Shown: positions 29,828 through 40,296 of the stretch, piece after piece
Layout: each line of letters opens with the position of its first letter
Numbering within the stretch: the stretch's first letter is position 1
NCBI GenBank assembly: GCA_020186115.1
Contig: WSYJ01000142.1
Span: 434,001-498,000, forward strand
Reading direction: 5' to 3'
From: Histomonas meleagridis
Lineage: Eukaryota; Parabasalia; Tritrichomonadida; Dientamoebidae
Length of the DNA: 64,000 bases
The notes under the pieces: model-generated
The model's database searches: none
What the model was told of the DNA's origin: nothing
The model's input: only the letters and a program-made list of their open reading frames with translations
Program-made: the position numbers and the translations under genes

Positions 29828-32800
29828 ATGAACAACAAAAAAACAATAGATTTTGGATTAAAAAAAGCATCTGAATTAATTCGTGCACAAAAACTTTCTG
29901 AAGCAGAAAATGAAGTTGCAAAAATAATACCACTTGCAATAAAATCACATTATCATGATTATGATGCTCTTTTTTTACGAACTGGAATAGCATTCAAAGC
30001 GCAGAAGCATAAAGAAACCATACAATATTCTCAAGATGCTCTTGTCTTAAAACCAGGCGAACCAAATTTATGGAAATTTTTGATACTTTCGCATCAAGCA
30101 CTGAATGAAAAAGACAAAATACTCACCACAATACCAAACTTATTAAAGAGTGCTACTCCAGCCCAAGTTCTTGCCGAACTTATTGCACCTTATCTTGAAG
30201 ATCTTAAAGAAGAAGTTGTTATACAATTTATTAAATATCTCAAACAAATTCCAAACTATAGCAAGATCAATATTGGCAAGTATTTCCCAGATATTAAAGA
30301 AACAATTGATATTCGAATAGAATTATTTACTGAAGTAGCTGATACCGATCCAGAATCATGTTCAAGTCTTATTGAACTTTATTTATATGACTTAAATGAC
30401 ATCGACAAAGCCATATATTACTCCGAAAAGCTTCCAACAGATTATCCCACACGATATGAAATCGAAACTCTTTTTGGTCCCAATCCAATAGAATCAGCGC
30501 GAAAACTTTGTTCGACCGGCAACAGCAAATTTAAGTCATTTTTAGATGTATTACAAACCAAAGATTTGCGACGCATTTCAAATCAAATTGGATATATCTC
30601 AAAGTTTTATTCAGGTTGGATATATTATTCCACATTAGTCCCAACTCCCAAAGAGAAAGAATCCGCGTTAGAAAATGCGTTATCAATTCGACCTAATTCT
30701 ACAGAAGTCATTTTTCAAATCATAAAACTCAAAGAAGAAACGAAACAAATCGAATCCGCGATTCAATTTTCACGTAAACTTAAGACGATTGACCCCAAAT
30801 ATTCGAACTTATGCATTGAGTTATGTAACAAATATCAACGCTATGACTTATTAGCCAAAGATGAACTTACTCCGTATGCTAAAGCGTTTATTGACATCAA
30901 CAAATATCATGAAACTAAAGACAAAAACTTATTAAAAGATATTATCAATTTACCGAATGAAAAACAATACGTTTCACTTAAATGTGAAGCATTATGGGAA
31001 CTTCGTCATGATTTTTATAAAGAGTTCGAAAGTAAAATCATTGAACTCATGAAAATCGATCGTGAAAATGGTTATACGTATTATTACTTTGGTAAATATA
31101 AATTAGAAAATGATGACAAAGAAAAATCGGATTTCTTATTCCAAAAAGCGTTTAATTATGGAATAGAAAAACCTGAAACATTAGAATATATAACACGTAA
31201 ATATATTATTGATAATGACTTAGAAAATGCTATAAAATATTGCAAGAAAATCGACGAGTTTTGGGCGCATTTTCGATTAGGATTAATATATCAACGATTA
31301 AATAAGCATGTGAATGCATGCGAAGAACTACAAAACGCTTCACGAATTAACCCGAATAATGAATTTGTTTGGAAAGCGCTCGGTCATTCGAACATATTAT
31401 TAAATCGTTGGATGACTGTTCATTCGATTGCACAATATTTGAGATCGATTTCGAAGCCGGATATCGAACTTGAGTATCAATTAAATCTGTTTTTAGACAA
31501 ACCGATTGAAGTCGATGATTTAAACATTGATAAGACGCCATTAAATTGTATAAGTTATATCCAACAAGTTATAAAACGAATCCAAATATTAAACACTTAT
31601 AATCGAAATGAATCGTCGACTTTGCTGATAATGAAATCATTACCTTATTTAGAATTATTATATAATAAATGGAATAACTTATTAAGTGTATTAAAAGTTT
31701 GCGGCGACTTTTATTTGGAATCATTTAGAATTACAAATGATAAAAATTATATCAAAAAGGCAATCGATATATATAAAATTAGAGCGTCGAAAGATATTCG
31801 AGCCGAAAGTTTTATTGATGTTGCACACGCAATGTATTTAAATGATAACATAGACGCAACAATTTTAATATTAAAGAAAGTATTACATAGATTCCCTGAA
31901 CATTCCGGATTATGGTTAAATTTGGGTATATCTTATGCTTTGACGAACAATTATTCATTTGCTCGACATTGTTTTTGCGTTGCAGCAAAAATTTCTTCAA
32001 ACAACGATAAGAGTAAAGCATTCATTTATTGTATACCAATTTCAGAGGCGGTTAACGATCAAATGCTCAAAGAAAAAGCGATTCAAGCAGCTCAACAACT
32101 AAATCCGCATAATTCAAAGATATTACAATTAATGGCTAATGATAAATTAATGAAGAAAGTTGACGCTTATTTGTTGGCATTTGAAAATCAACCGACAAAA
32201 GAAATTGCTTCGAAATTATGTTGTTTATTATTAAGAAAAAATAGATCACTTGAAGCATTAGGCTTTGCTTTTATATCTAATGACAATGAATTAATTTCTG
32301 CATCTTATGAAGCTTTAAATAAATATGAGTTAGCATTGAAATATACAAATAATGAAGAAAACAAAAATCGATTAAAATCATTATTAGATAATGCAAATAA
32401 TAATTTTGAAGTATTTAAGTTATATAGCTCTAAAAATTTGGAAAAAATTATCGAATTATATAAAGATTCGAATGATGTTTACATGAAATTTGCAGTTGGA
32501 ATTTGTTATATTCAATTGAAACAAACCGAAAATGCAGTTCAAATTTTCAATGAAATTAAAGAGAAAGAACCGTTATTGACAAAACATATTGACAAAATAT
32601 TCATCAGAGCTTTTCCGAAGTTTATTCCGGAAAGTGTCAACACTGATCCTCAAATGTTATTTGCAATTGAAAAAAGAAAGAAAAAGAATGTGGTCCAATC
32701 TGCGAAAGCTACTTTGAAGAAATTTGCAAATAGTCAATTTGCAATTAAGAATTTTGTCCTTGGAGGAATAAAACAAGAAAAATGTTCACCCGATTTCTGT

Positions 32801-33010
32801 ACAGAATTACTTCAACATGCAAAGGAACTCTTCAAAATGAGCCCTTCGTATGAAAACATTTCTCTTCTTATGGCAGCTCAAGTAAAAGCGGGAGAACTTA
32901 AAGAGGCAATAAAAACAGTGCAAAGAATGTGCTTGATGAGAAAGAGCGAAATACCAAAACTAACGAAAATGATACAGAAACTGAAAGAAAACATTAATAT
33001 GGAAACATGA
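29828..33010 (+). CDS. Large TPR protein, Ski3 (SKIC3/TTC37)-like
   Basis: 1060 aa from ATG 29828, built almost wholly of tetratricopeptide-type helical hairpins (YTYYYFGKYKLENDDKEKSD, FWAHFRLGLIYQRLNKHVNA, GLWLNLGISYALTNNYSFAR). The N-terminal repeat after MNNKKTIDFGLKKASELIRA, and the central WKALGHSNILLNRWMTVHS, fit Ski3, the scaffold of the Ski2-Ski3-Ski8 complex that feeds mRNA to the cytoplasmic exosome. Human TTC37 is longer (about 1560 aa). It could alternatively be another TPR scaffold such as an anaphase-promoting or CTR9-type protein, but those have other landmarks. No TM or signal. An upstream out-of-frame ATG at 29808 stops after seven codons. Confidence 0.6.
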   Translation: MNNKKTIDFGLKKASELIRAQKLSEAENEVAKIIPLAIKSHYHDYDALFLRTGIAFKAQKHKETIQYSQDALVLKPGEPNLWKFLILSHQALNEKDKILTTIPNLLKSATPAQVLAELIAPYLEDLKEEVVIQFIKYLKQIPNYSKINIGKYFPDIKETIDIRIELFTEVADTDPESCSSLIELYLYDLNDIDKAIYYSEKLPTDYPTRYEIETLFGPNPIESARKLCSTGNSKFKSFLDVLQTKDLRRISNQIGYISKFYSGWIYYSTLVPTPKEKESALENALSIRPNSTEVIFQIIKLKEETKQIESAIQFSRKLKTIDPKYSNLCIELCNKYQRYDLLAKDELTPYAKAFIDINKYHETKDKNLLKDIINLPNEKQYVSLKCEALWELRHDFYKEFESKIIELMKIDRENGYTYYYFGKYKLENDDKEKSDFLFQKAFNYGIEKPETLEYITRKYIIDNDLENAIKYCKKIDEFWAHFRLGLIYQRLNKHVNACEELQNASRINPNNEFVWKALGHSNILLNRWMTVHSIAQYLRSISKPDIELEYQLNLFLDKPIEVDDLNIDKTPLNCISYIQQVIKRIQILNTYNRNESSTLLIMKSLPYLELLYNKWNNLLSVLKVCGDFYLESFRITNDKNYIKKAIDIYKIRASKDIRAESFIDVAHAMYLNDNIDATILILKKVLHRFPEHSGLWLNLGISYALTNNYSFARHCFCVAAKISSNNDKSKAFIYCIPISEAVNDQMLKEKAIQAAQQLNPHNSKILQLMANDKLMKKVDAYLLAFENQPTKEIASKLCCLLLRKNRSLEALGFAFISNDNELISASYEALNKYELALKYTNNEENKNRLKSLLDNANNNFEVFKLYSSKNLEKIIELYKDSNDVYMKFAVGICYIQLKQTENAVQIFNEIKEKEPLLTKHIDKIFIRAFPKFIPESVNTDPQMLFAIEKRKKKNVVQSAKATLKKFANSQFAIKNFVLGGIKQEKCSPDFCTELLQHAKELFKMSPSYENISLLMAAQVKAGELKEAIKTVQRMCLMRKSEIPKLTKMIQKLKENINMET

Positions 33011-33528
33011 ATATATTAGAACAGTTTTAATAAGTAAAGAATTCTTAAGATAAATTTTATTTGAAGTTCGTTTAGATGAAAAAATTGTAGAAGACAACAA
33101 AAACTTAAATAAATCATAAATTTTTAATTAGTTTGTTGGCAAATAGAAATTTTAAAATAGTTCAGTCTCAGAAATGATATCATTTTTATGAAAAATGAAA
33201 AGAAAAAAGTTTTGTCATTGTTAACGCTCTCCTAAGTGAAGTGAGTGAAAAATATAGGAAAATAACAAATTTAAATTGAAAAAATTATTAAATATGATCT
33301 CTATGAATAACGCATTATTCGTACAACACCTATATGCACCTGATATAGATTACAAATCGTAAGCTTCTTAATGAAGATAGTAAAATATTTTATACATTGA
33401 ACAGGAGTTAAAAAGTTTAACCAAATCAACAGAAATGTCTTCTTACGCATACAGATTCTCTTCACTGCAAACAACTTTTAAATGTTAACACACTGTAATT
33501 AACCAAATTATTAAATAAAAGATTCCTT
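33011..33528. other. Convergent intergenic region
   Basis: Lies between the 3' ends of the Ski3-like and eS4 genes. AT-rich, no gene or structured RNA recognised. Confidence 0.5.
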
Positions 33529-34305
33529 TTATTCTTGTGTTTCGATGTCAATTCCTTCGAGAATTGATGGACGAACACCAGCGCGACGTGGAAGGCTGAT
33601 GAGTGGGTTTTCACCTTGACCAATGACGAAAACGTTTGGAATACGTGTGGCGAATTCAGCTCCTGATGCATCTTTGATGTGGACAATTGAGAATCCGACC
33701 ATTTGTGGTTCGATGGATTGGATTACACCAACACGACCAACGTTACCACCGGATGTGACCATGGCAACGTTACCTTTTTCGAACTTGATGAAGTTATCGA
33801 CTTCATGAGTCTTAAGGTTGTATTTGACAGTATCGTTCATACGGATTGATGGGTCAACATAACGGAGGGTGTGGCCATCATGAGCAACGAGATGTGGGAC
33901 TCCACGTTCACCAATGAAATATTTGTTGATACGAAGAAGCTTGAATTCGGCTTCCTTTGGTTCGATCTTGTGGGCAACAAAACGTCCCTTGGCATCATAA
34001 AGAAGACGGAATTGTTCGTTGGACTTTCCAAGTTCGATAACATCCATAAGACCTGCTGGGAAGCGTGGGTCAGTACGGACTTTGCCATCAACCTTAACAA
34101 GTCTGCGTGCTACAATAGCTGTAACTTCACGAGCGTTAAGTGCATACTTAAGACGGTTACGAAGGAAAATGGTTATTGGGAGGCATTCCCTAAGTTTGTG
34201 TGGACCAGAGGATGGACTTGTAGCAAATTTGCCAGCTGTTTTGGCGAGCATCCAATGGTGTGGGGCAGCAAGGCGCTTCAAGTGCTTACGTTGGCAACGA
34301 GGCAT
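33529..34305 (-). CDS. RPS4: 40S ribosomal protein eS4
   Basis: A small-subunit ribosomal protein of 258 aa (human 263). The start RKHLKRLAAPHHWML is nearly identical to other eukaryotes, followed by GPHKLRECLPITIFLRNRLK, DGKVRTD, the S4 RNA-binding segment, and a KOW-like NVGRVGVIQ near residue 200. The C-terminus ends ILEGIDIETQE, without the usual basic tail. Third positions are more GC-rich than in neighbours, as expected for a highly expressed gene. Confidence 0.97.
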   Translation of the reverse strand: MPRCQRKHLKRLAAPHHWMLAKTAGKFATSPSSGPHKLRECLPITIFLRNRLKYALNAREVTAIVARRLVKVDGKVRTDPRFPAGLMDVIELGKSNEQFRLLYDAKGRFVAHKIEPKEAEFKLLRINKYFIGERGVPHLVAHDGHTLRYVDPSIRMNDTVKYNLKTHEVDNFIKFEKGNVAMVTSGGNVGRVGVIQSIEPQMVGFSIVHIKDASGAEFATRIPNVFVIGQGENPLISLPRRAGVRPSILEGIDIETQE

Positions 34306-34752
34306 TTGGAGAAGAGGAAGACCAAAACCGCTTTATAACCGCCGTCACCAAATTTAAGAAGTTTACTTTTTAAATTTTAAAACTAAAATATCTCACTGGA
34401 TATTGTATTAAATAATATTTCATTTCTATATAAAGCTGAGAAACAATATGAAGTATTGAATATATAATAAATCTTAAAATATGAGTTTTTTTAAATTCAT
34501 TTGTTACGATTAAAATTATAAAATTATATGAAATGATGAATGAATTTCATTACAAAATTTTCCTTTTATATGGTAAATTTCAATTTTATATAATTTCAGT
34601 TCTCATATGAAATGAGTTATTATGATTTTGAGCGCAATACATCTTAAGTTCTACCATATTATTCATTGCTTTAAGGTTATTCTTTGTGTTTTAATGGGGT
34701 TCTTATTGGAAACTTTGAGGAATGAAATTTATGAGAGAACGTTAAAAGGCAA
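34306..34752. other. Divergent promoter region of eS4 and RCC1-like genes
   Basis: No gene seen. GAGAACGTTAA at 34735-34745 ends 7 nt before the RCC1-like ATG and is probably a start-site or Myb-type element. The eS4 side has a GGTGACGGCGGTTATAAA stretch about 20-40 nt before its ATG. Confidence 0.5.
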
Positions 34753-37128
34753 ATGAGCTCAGTACTGTACACTGGGGGTCAATCAGAAGATTCACGGATT
34801 GGTCGCCAAGGCACTGAACCCCTTGACGTTGTAACAATTCCAAATTGTACTTATATTACATCAATTGCACTTGGCTGGAAACATGGGCATTGTGTTGTTG
34901 ATCACACGCAATTTTATTCATGGGGCGATGGTTCCAATTACAAACTAGCAACACTTGACAAGCACCTTCTTGTTACTCCCACCTTAGTTGAGACTTTTCC
35001 TGCTAATACTCGATTCAGATCAGTTGTTGCAGGAGACAAATTTGGAGCAGCGCTAGATGAAGGTGGTAAAGTTTATTGTTGGGGTTCAGGGTTTGGTCAT
35101 GGACCACAAGAAATTCCATTTACACAACCTGCCACACATATAGCATCAGGTCAATCGAATCTTATATGTGCTCTATCTAATGGTAGCGTTGGTATTAAGT
35201 GTTCCAAATCGGATCCTAGAATCATTCAAATCCCAGATGAAGAAGTTACAATGGTATCTTCATCTCGAGATAGCTTCATTGCTCTCTGTGCCAGTGGTCA
35301 TGTATACACATGGGGTAAGACTCCATCCAGTGGGCAACCAAATAACGTCGACACGCCAACATTACTCTCATTTCCCGAACCCATCAATTATGTATTTTCA
35401 TATAACAACAATTCCTTTTTCACCAGCGGTGCCAAACTTTATTGCTGTGGCCTAAATAACGAAGGTAGTTTAGGTGTAGGCGATGAAGAACCATATTCCT
35501 CAGTCACCTTAGTTCCATTTGATTTCGATGACATCATAATACAAGTTGCGTGTGGCGATAAATCGACTTTAGTTCTAACTCGTAAAGGGACTACATATGT
35601 ATCAGGCAGTATTCCAAATGGCTATGCAGGTGTTGACACATGTTCAAGCACGACCACCTTTTTACCGTGCGAGAAAATGCGAGAGAAAAACGTCACGCAA
35701 ATAGCATGTGGATGTTTCACGTTTGCCTTTTTGATAAATGGCTCATATCCGCATTACATTAACACATCGTTTGCTATTGATTCATATCCATTTAACTTGA
35801 AGGCGCCGCGTACTGTACCAATTGGGAAAACATTCGTAGCGATTAATCCATCGAATAAAGAGTTGGAGAAATACGGACTAAAACTTGGCGATCATATCGT
35901 GAAAGGAGAAGAAGAAACATTACTTGTCATAGGAACATCAAAAGATAATAACATCGTTGTCTATAAGAACAAAATCGGATTCGAGTTAATCGAAAACCCG
36001 ACGTTCGATAAGATCATTGATGAGTACAAACTCGTGAAGCGTAAATACCATGAATTAATAGAAGAGAAGTTATCCGAAGATAAGAAAATTATACTCGACG
36101 CATCACGAAAAGCGATTTTTTCTATTTCTGGGTTTATGAAAAATGATATTTTGCCGAATAACGAACGCGTTATAGGTGTTCGAGGATTAAATTTATATTC
36201 CAAAGGCGAAAACAATGAATTCATTCACGTTGTTGACGTGACTTATGGAATGACAATAATTCGAAACGATTTGAAATTAAAAACATTGAAACTTGTGGAC
36301 GATAGTTGTAAAGTGATCGAATTAGAAGAAGATAATAATATTTTATACTTCAATCATAGTAATGGCATTGGTAAACACATCGGAAAATATGATAATTATC
36401 CGTGCATAGAATACGCATCAAACTTTGGACTGTTTTCAATAGAGAAAGCAAACGTAGAAACATTCAAAAAAGATTCGAAAACTTTCGCTTACGATTCTAA
36501 TATGGAAATAATAGAATTAGATGAAATTGATCTTGAAAATAATTATAAAATTTTTGATTTAGTCGAAACGAAATTTGGTTATGGAACAATTGCAGGATTT
36601 AACGGTGGAAAAGTGGCAGTATGGCTTGAAAAACATAATACAAATTTCGGAAGTGTCAAAATGTTTGACAAAGGTGAGGTGAAGTCGGTAGGTAGATTTT
36701 TCAATGATTTATTTATCGACGATGGAGTGAATGCAAATACTGAATGTTTGAAGGAATTTAAGTTATTGCCTGGTGATGCTATAAAAGTAGGAAACGTTCT
36801 GATGGACGTTAGAGGCGTTAAAGATGGAAAACTAATTGCAAGAAATGGTAATGAAAATGTTGAAATTTTGGACAACAATTATAAGATCGCATTCAGAAGA
36901 ATGTTGGTGCCTTTGAGCTCAGTTTCTAGTTCGGGTGATATGATCTCGAGATCTTGTTTGTTCTGTAGTAACTTCGCGACTTTGAACTTCGGAAAGAAAA
37001 TTGTTTTATCCGGAAAAGAATATTTTTTGGTGGGAACAGACATAAAGAACATGTGCGTGCTGATGTCAAATGATGACGAAGCGTCAATTGATACACTTGA
37101 AATGATGACAGAAGAAATGCTTACATAG
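34753..37128 (+). CDS. RCC1-repeat protein
   Basis: A 791-aa protein. Residues 1-340 carry RCC1-type beta-propeller repeats: HGHCVVDHTQFYSWGDGSNY, DEGGKVYCWGSGFGHG, ALCASGHVYTWGK, AKLYCCGLNNEGSLGVGDEE, and DKSTLVLTRKGTTYVSG. About 350-791 is a series of beta-rich modules around KLGDHIV, LPGDAIKVGN and FGYGTIAGFNGGKVAVW, which I do not recognise and which may repeat a single SH3-like fold. RCC1 propellers act as Ran/Arf exchange factors or binding platforms. Without the Ran-GEF signature, a scaffold role is safer. A minus-strand RCC1-like relic at 37627-37846 lies just downstream. Confidence 0.8.
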   Translation: MSSVLYTGGQSEDSRIGRQGTEPLDVVTIPNCTYITSIALGWKHGHCVVDHTQFYSWGDGSNYKLATLDKHLLVTPTLVETFPANTRFRSVVAGDKFGAALDEGGKVYCWGSGFGHGPQEIPFTQPATHIASGQSNLICALSNGSVGIKCSKSDPRIIQIPDEEVTMVSSSRDSFIALCASGHVYTWGKTPSSGQPNNVDTPTLLSFPEPINYVFSYNNNSFFTSGAKLYCCGLNNEGSLGVGDEEPYSSVTLVPFDFDDIIIQVACGDKSTLVLTRKGTTYVSGSIPNGYAGVDTCSSTTTFLPCEKMREKNVTQIACGCFTFAFLINGSYPHYINTSFAIDSYPFNLKAPRTVPIGKTFVAINPSNKELEKYGLKLGDHIVKGEEETLLVIGTSKDNNIVVYKNKIGFELIENPTFDKIIDEYKLVKRKYHELIEEKLSEDKKIILDASRKAIFSISGFMKNDILPNNERVIGVRGLNLYSKGENNEFIHVVDVTYGMTIIRNDLKLKTLKLVDDSCKVIELEEDNNILYFNHSNGIGKHIGKYDNYPCIEYASNFGLFSIEKANVETFKKDSKTFAYDSNMEIIELDEIDLENNYKIFDLVETKFGYGTIAGFNGGKVAVWLEKHNTNFGSVKMFDKGEVKSVGRFFNDLFIDDGVNANTECLKEFKLLPGDAIKVGNVLMDVRGVKDGKLIARNGNENVEILDNNYKIAFRRMLVPLSSVSSSGDMISRSCLFCSNFATLNFGKKIVLSGKEYFLVGTDIKNMCVLMSNDDEASIDTLEMMTEEMLT

Positions 37129-37357
37129 ATGTTTAATGAAAAAAGTTTTTATAAAACATATTATAATTTTAATTTGGTGAATTACTCAAATCCTTTTAAC
37201 TAATTCCCCTATATATGGCTCTTCATGCTCGTGTTTTGTATCTGTATTAATTATGAAAATTCAATGATAGAATATTCACAATATTTATTATGTTATTTAT
37301 CTTAAAAAAAATATTGAATTTATATATAAATATTATTATTCTATTTAGTATTCGTCA
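37129..37357. other. Intergenic region before tRNA-Met
   Basis: AT-rich, nothing supported. Confidence 0.5.
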
Positions 37358-37430
37358 GCTTTGGTAGCTCAATCGGCAGAGCGCAGGTCTCATAATCCTG
37401 AGGTCGTGGGTTCGAGCCCCATCCAAAGCA
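37358..37430 (+). tRNA. tRNA-Met, elongator type (anticodon CAT)
   Basis: Acceptor stem GCTTTGG (37358-37364) pairs with CCAAAGC (37423-37429), with discriminator A at 37430. The D arm is TAGCTCAATCGGCAGAG. The anticodon loop is CTCATAA, with the U-U opposition at 31/39 also seen in eukaryotic elongator tRNA-Met. The T arm is GTGGGTTCGAGCCCCAT. G1:C72 argues against initiator tRNA. A T-run at 37436-37442 terminates Pol III. Confidence 0.95.
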
Positions 37431-37626
37431 GAAAATTTTTTTATTTTGTATTTAGCTCCCTTGATTTTTTAACTGAGGAGAGGGGATATTGAGGATTAGA
37501 ATTCAACAAAACGTAGAAATATTCGAAACTTCCGATCAAAAAATTGGTTAGTCTTTTTTATAGAATTGCAGTGAATAAATAAGATATAATAATCATGATA
37601 ATGATCTTATCTTTTAGTATCATCAA

Positions 37627-37846
37627 TCAATAGCTTCCCTCTTGGATTACAAATAAACAATGATCAAAATTTTTAACTGCATGATTAAAACCAATTGCAT
37701 ATTTGGTTTTGTTTTTAAAAACTATTTTTTCAGCAAAAAGACGTTGGTTTAACCCATGTGAGTAAATTTTATGTGTGGACAAGATTAAAAGGTAATCAAA
37801 TATTAAATCATCGTCGAAGATTGTATTAAAAAATACTGATTGGTCA
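37627..37846 (-). pseudogene. RCC1-like gene fragment
   Basis: About 73 open codons end at TGA 37627-37629 with no ATG. The sequence DYLLILSTHKIYSHGLNQRL, then TKYAIGFNHAVKNFDHCLFV, matches the repeat grammar of RCC1 propellers (the H-x-L-x-x-x-G-K-V-Y-S-W-G-x-N pattern). It faces the intact RCC1-like gene at 34753-37128 and is likely the end of a decayed relative. Confidence 0.5.
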
Positions 37847-38104
37847 CTTTATACAATTTGAGATCAGTGGACTCATTAATGAAATGGCAACCAACTCAAG
37901 GCTGTTAATCTATAAGTAAAACGATGCTGTTAATACATATAGATCCTCTCGGGGATGATAATTTTTCTGTTCAAATCTTGCAATTATTGGCTACATCATT
38001 ATGTGGTTGGTAAGCTTAAAGGTGTAATAATATCAAATGTTGGTTTAAATAAAAGATAAGAAGGTGCTCAACATTGACGCTTTTAACTTTACAAAAAACT
38101 TCAT

Positions 38105-38169
38105 GAAATTGGGGCACCCGACTAGGGATCACTTTTGAAAGGAATTCAAAGCGAGGGTGCCCCAATTCC
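38105..38169. repeat. GC-rich inverted repeat
   Basis: Arms 38105-38119 (GAAATTGGGGCACCC) and 38155-38169 (GGGTGCCCCAATTCC) pair over 13 consecutive bases plus one more. The loop is 35 nt. The GGGGCACCC core is striking in 30% GC DNA. It may be transposon-end debris or an RNA structure. Confidence 0.6.
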
Positions 38170-38335
38170 ACTTTTTTACATAAAAATTCATTTTGAAATT
38201 GAAAAATGGGGTCCATATCCATATGAATAATCTGTTTCATAAAAATATTTTCTAAAATCATGAAAACCATCTAAAATAATCATTTTATAAGATATTGATA
38301 AAAATTTTATTTAATTTTTAGTTAGATATTTTAAT

Positions 38336-38539
38336 TTATAAACCAAATTTATTTGGTCGGACCTCATCTAAAAGTGCACCAATTTGGCAGCAAATAAGCA
38401 GTTTTTGCGGTTTCTGTGAAAGTAGGACCAAAATTTTTTTTGCGATTTCGAAGGCGGCGATGATGCGTTTATCTCCGTTCAAACCATCGTAACAACAGTT
38501 AAGCTCGGCTCGGGTGGCATGTAGAACGATAGCTATCAT
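38336..38539 (-). CDS. Possible small protein or relic, unrecognised
   Basis: 67 codons from ATG 38539 (MIAIVLHATRAELNCC, then KRIIAAFEIAKKILVLLSQK, ending EVRPNKFGL). GC content is clearly above the surrounding sequence and codon choice looks coding, but no family is recognised and no initiator element is seen. It could be the 3' end of a lost gene. Confidence 0.3.
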   Translation of the reverse strand: MIAIVLHATRAELNCCYDGLNGDKRIIAAFEIAKKILVLLSQKPQKLLICCQIGALLDEVRPNKFGL

Positions 38540-38956
38540 TGCCAATCAACGCCGCTACATTTATTAATTTATCTCAAATTTTTTCAACAAAATGATTACT
38601 CAATAAGTATAGCTTTTGTAACATTGTCAATGGGTTTATGAATTAAACCCTTTTTGTGAATATCTAATTCTTAATTTATTGACATTTTTTCAATAATTTT
38701 TTATTTATTTAATTAACCTAGCTTTGTTAACCTGAGAGGAAAATCTACTCAGTGTTTACCTGGTTGATTTTGTATTTCGCTTTTTTATTTCAAATTTTGA
38801 AATTGATTATCGATAATTCAAATCTTAATGAGAGTTTCTAGATTATGTTTAAAGAAACCTTTAAAGTAAGGTTACAATGCTGATTTTTAAACTTTGTAAA
38901 ATTACATTATTGAAAATTCAAATCATTCAATATAATTTCGTTTTACTAATGTTTTT

Positions 38957-39358
38957 CTATTCTTCCTTCTTCTTTGTTTGACCGAGAAGAACTTTATGAA
39001 TATGTGGAACAACACCTGCAGATGCAATCGTAATATTAGAAAGAAGTTGATTTAATTCTTCATCATTACGAATTGCAAGCATAATGTGACGTGGTGAAAT
39101 TCTTGTTTTTTTATTATCTCTTGCTGCATTTCCTGCAAGTTCAAGAACTTCAACTGTAAGATATTCGAGAACTGCGGCCATGAAAACTGGAGCACCTGCA
39201 CCAACACGGTCACCATAACGACCTTCACGAAGGAAACGATGAAGACGTCCAACTGGGAATTGAAGTCCTGCACGACTTGATCTTGTCTTTGGATGAGCAC
39301 GTTCTCCATCAACTGCTGTCTTTGTGGCTGTTTTCTTGACACCTTTCTTTGCTGGCAT
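38957..39358 (-). CDS. Histone H2A
   Basis: A core histone of 133 aa. [20 protein letters not shown], then [20 protein letters not shown] and [15 protein letters not shown], and the acidic-patch stretch [10 protein letters not shown]. The C-terminus ([10 protein letters not shown]) lacks an SQ motif, so this is canonical H2A and not H2A.X. The N-terminal tail is lysine-rich ([15 protein letters not shown]). It is transcribed divergently from H2B across 155 bp. Confidence 0.97.
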   Translation of the reverse strand: MPAKKGVKKTATKTAVDGERAHPKTRSSRAGLQFPVGRLHRFLREGRYGDRVGAGAPVFMAAVLEYLTVEVLELAGNAARDNKKTRISPRHIMLAIRNDEELNQLLSNITIASAGVVPHIHKVLLGQTKKKEE

Positions 39359-39513
39359 AATGAAATTATGAAGTTATTTTTATCCCGCCATTATCCCTAT
39401 TAAAGGCGCCATTTTAATTTTAGAGCGTCTTAAAATATTGTTGGAGTAAAACGGCATTTCAGAAAAAATCCCAAAGTTAAAGCGCGGGCTAAAAATAGCT
39501 TCATTTTTTAGGA
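39359..39513. promoter_or_regulatory. Shared divergent H2A/H2B promoter
   Basis: A 155-bp intergenic region. Both sides have initiator-like elements at the same distance. For H2B, TCATTTTTTAGG begins at 39501, giving a leader of about 11 nt. For H2A on the minus strand, TCATAATTTCATT begins at 39371, also giving about 11 nt. A second TCATT overlaps the H2A start. GC-rich GGCGGGATAAA and GCGCGGGCT boxes lie just upstream of each. Confidence 0.7.
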
Positions 39514-39900
39514 ATGTCAACCAAGAAACCAGCCTCAAAGACTCCAACAGAAAAGAAGCCAGCTGTTGAAGGAGAAGCTCCAGCCGAAACTGAAAAGGAA
39601 AAGAAGCAACGTCATAAGAAGAGGAATGAATCTTTCTCATCTTACATCTTTAAGGTTCTCAAACAAGTTCATCCAGATATTGGTATTTCTAACAAGGCTA
39701 TGTTGGTTATGAATAACTTTGTTACAGATATCTTCGAACGTATTGCAAGAGAAGGTGCACGGCTTGTAGATATGAACGATCGTAACACACTAGGATCTCG
39801 TGAAATTCAAACAGCAGTTCGTCTTGTTCTTCCAGGTGATCTTGCAAAACATGCTGTTTCCGAAGGTGGTAAAGCTGTAGCCAAGTTCAATGCAGAATAA
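39514..39900 (+). CDS. Histone H2B
   Basis: A core histone of 128 aa. The N-terminal tail is Lys/Pro/Glu-rich ([16 protein letters not shown]), then [40 protein letters not shown], and the C-terminal helix [20 protein letters not shown]. The glutamate-rich tail segment ([12 protein letters not shown]) is unusual compared with animal H2B. The stop TAA runs into TAAATTT, fitting the trichomonad UAAA polyadenylation signal. Confidence 0.97.
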   Translation: MSTKKPASKTPTEKKPAVEGEAPAETEKEKKQRHKKRNESFSSYIFKVLKQVHPDIGISNKAMLVMNNFVTDIFERIAREGARLVDMNDRNTLGSREIQTAVRLVLPGDLAKHAVSEGGKAVAKFNAE

Positions 39901-40296
39901 ATTTTTCAAATCGATAAATTTTTTTTAAAAAAAAAAGCTTTTTATCTCAAGAGGTGTTTTAGCAAACAGCAATTTTAAGGATTTTCGAAAATTTTGTGAA
40001 GTTTATTTTGAAGACATTCAAAAAAATACATAACGTCCATTCGCTGCTGAAGCCTGATTCCATTACCCAAAGGCTTTAAAAGGCATTTTTCTTCAGCAAA
40101 ACTAAACCGTCAAGCGTCTTGTGTCTAATGTGAACACCTGACTTTGCTACAAAGACTTCTTCAATATTTTTTATGTTCCCACAACAAAAAAAGAAATTTT
40201 AACCAATTTACCTTATGCACATTCACTCCGATCATCTGTCAATCGTTGTATTTTGCTTTTGACTGATTTATTTAAACCTTATTTTTTCAAACTCAA
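39901..40296. other. Intergenic region after H2B
   Basis: Contains a short minus-strand relic at 40076-40180: about 33 codons ending NAF-stop, including EEVFVAKSGVHIRHKTLDG. Otherwise nothing is supported. Confidence 0.4.

Larger units (their letters stand above)
37431..38956. other. Long intergenic region with relics and a GC-rich hairpin
   Basis: No intact gene. It holds a minus-strand RCC1-like relic (37627-37846), a GC-rich inverted repeat (38105-38169), and a minus-strand open frame (38336-38539). The rest is AT-rich. Confidence 0.5.

Noticed and set aside
37358..37430. Initiator tRNA-Met
   Set aside because: It has a G1:C72 pair and elongator-type arms; eukaryotic initiators normally have A1:U72.
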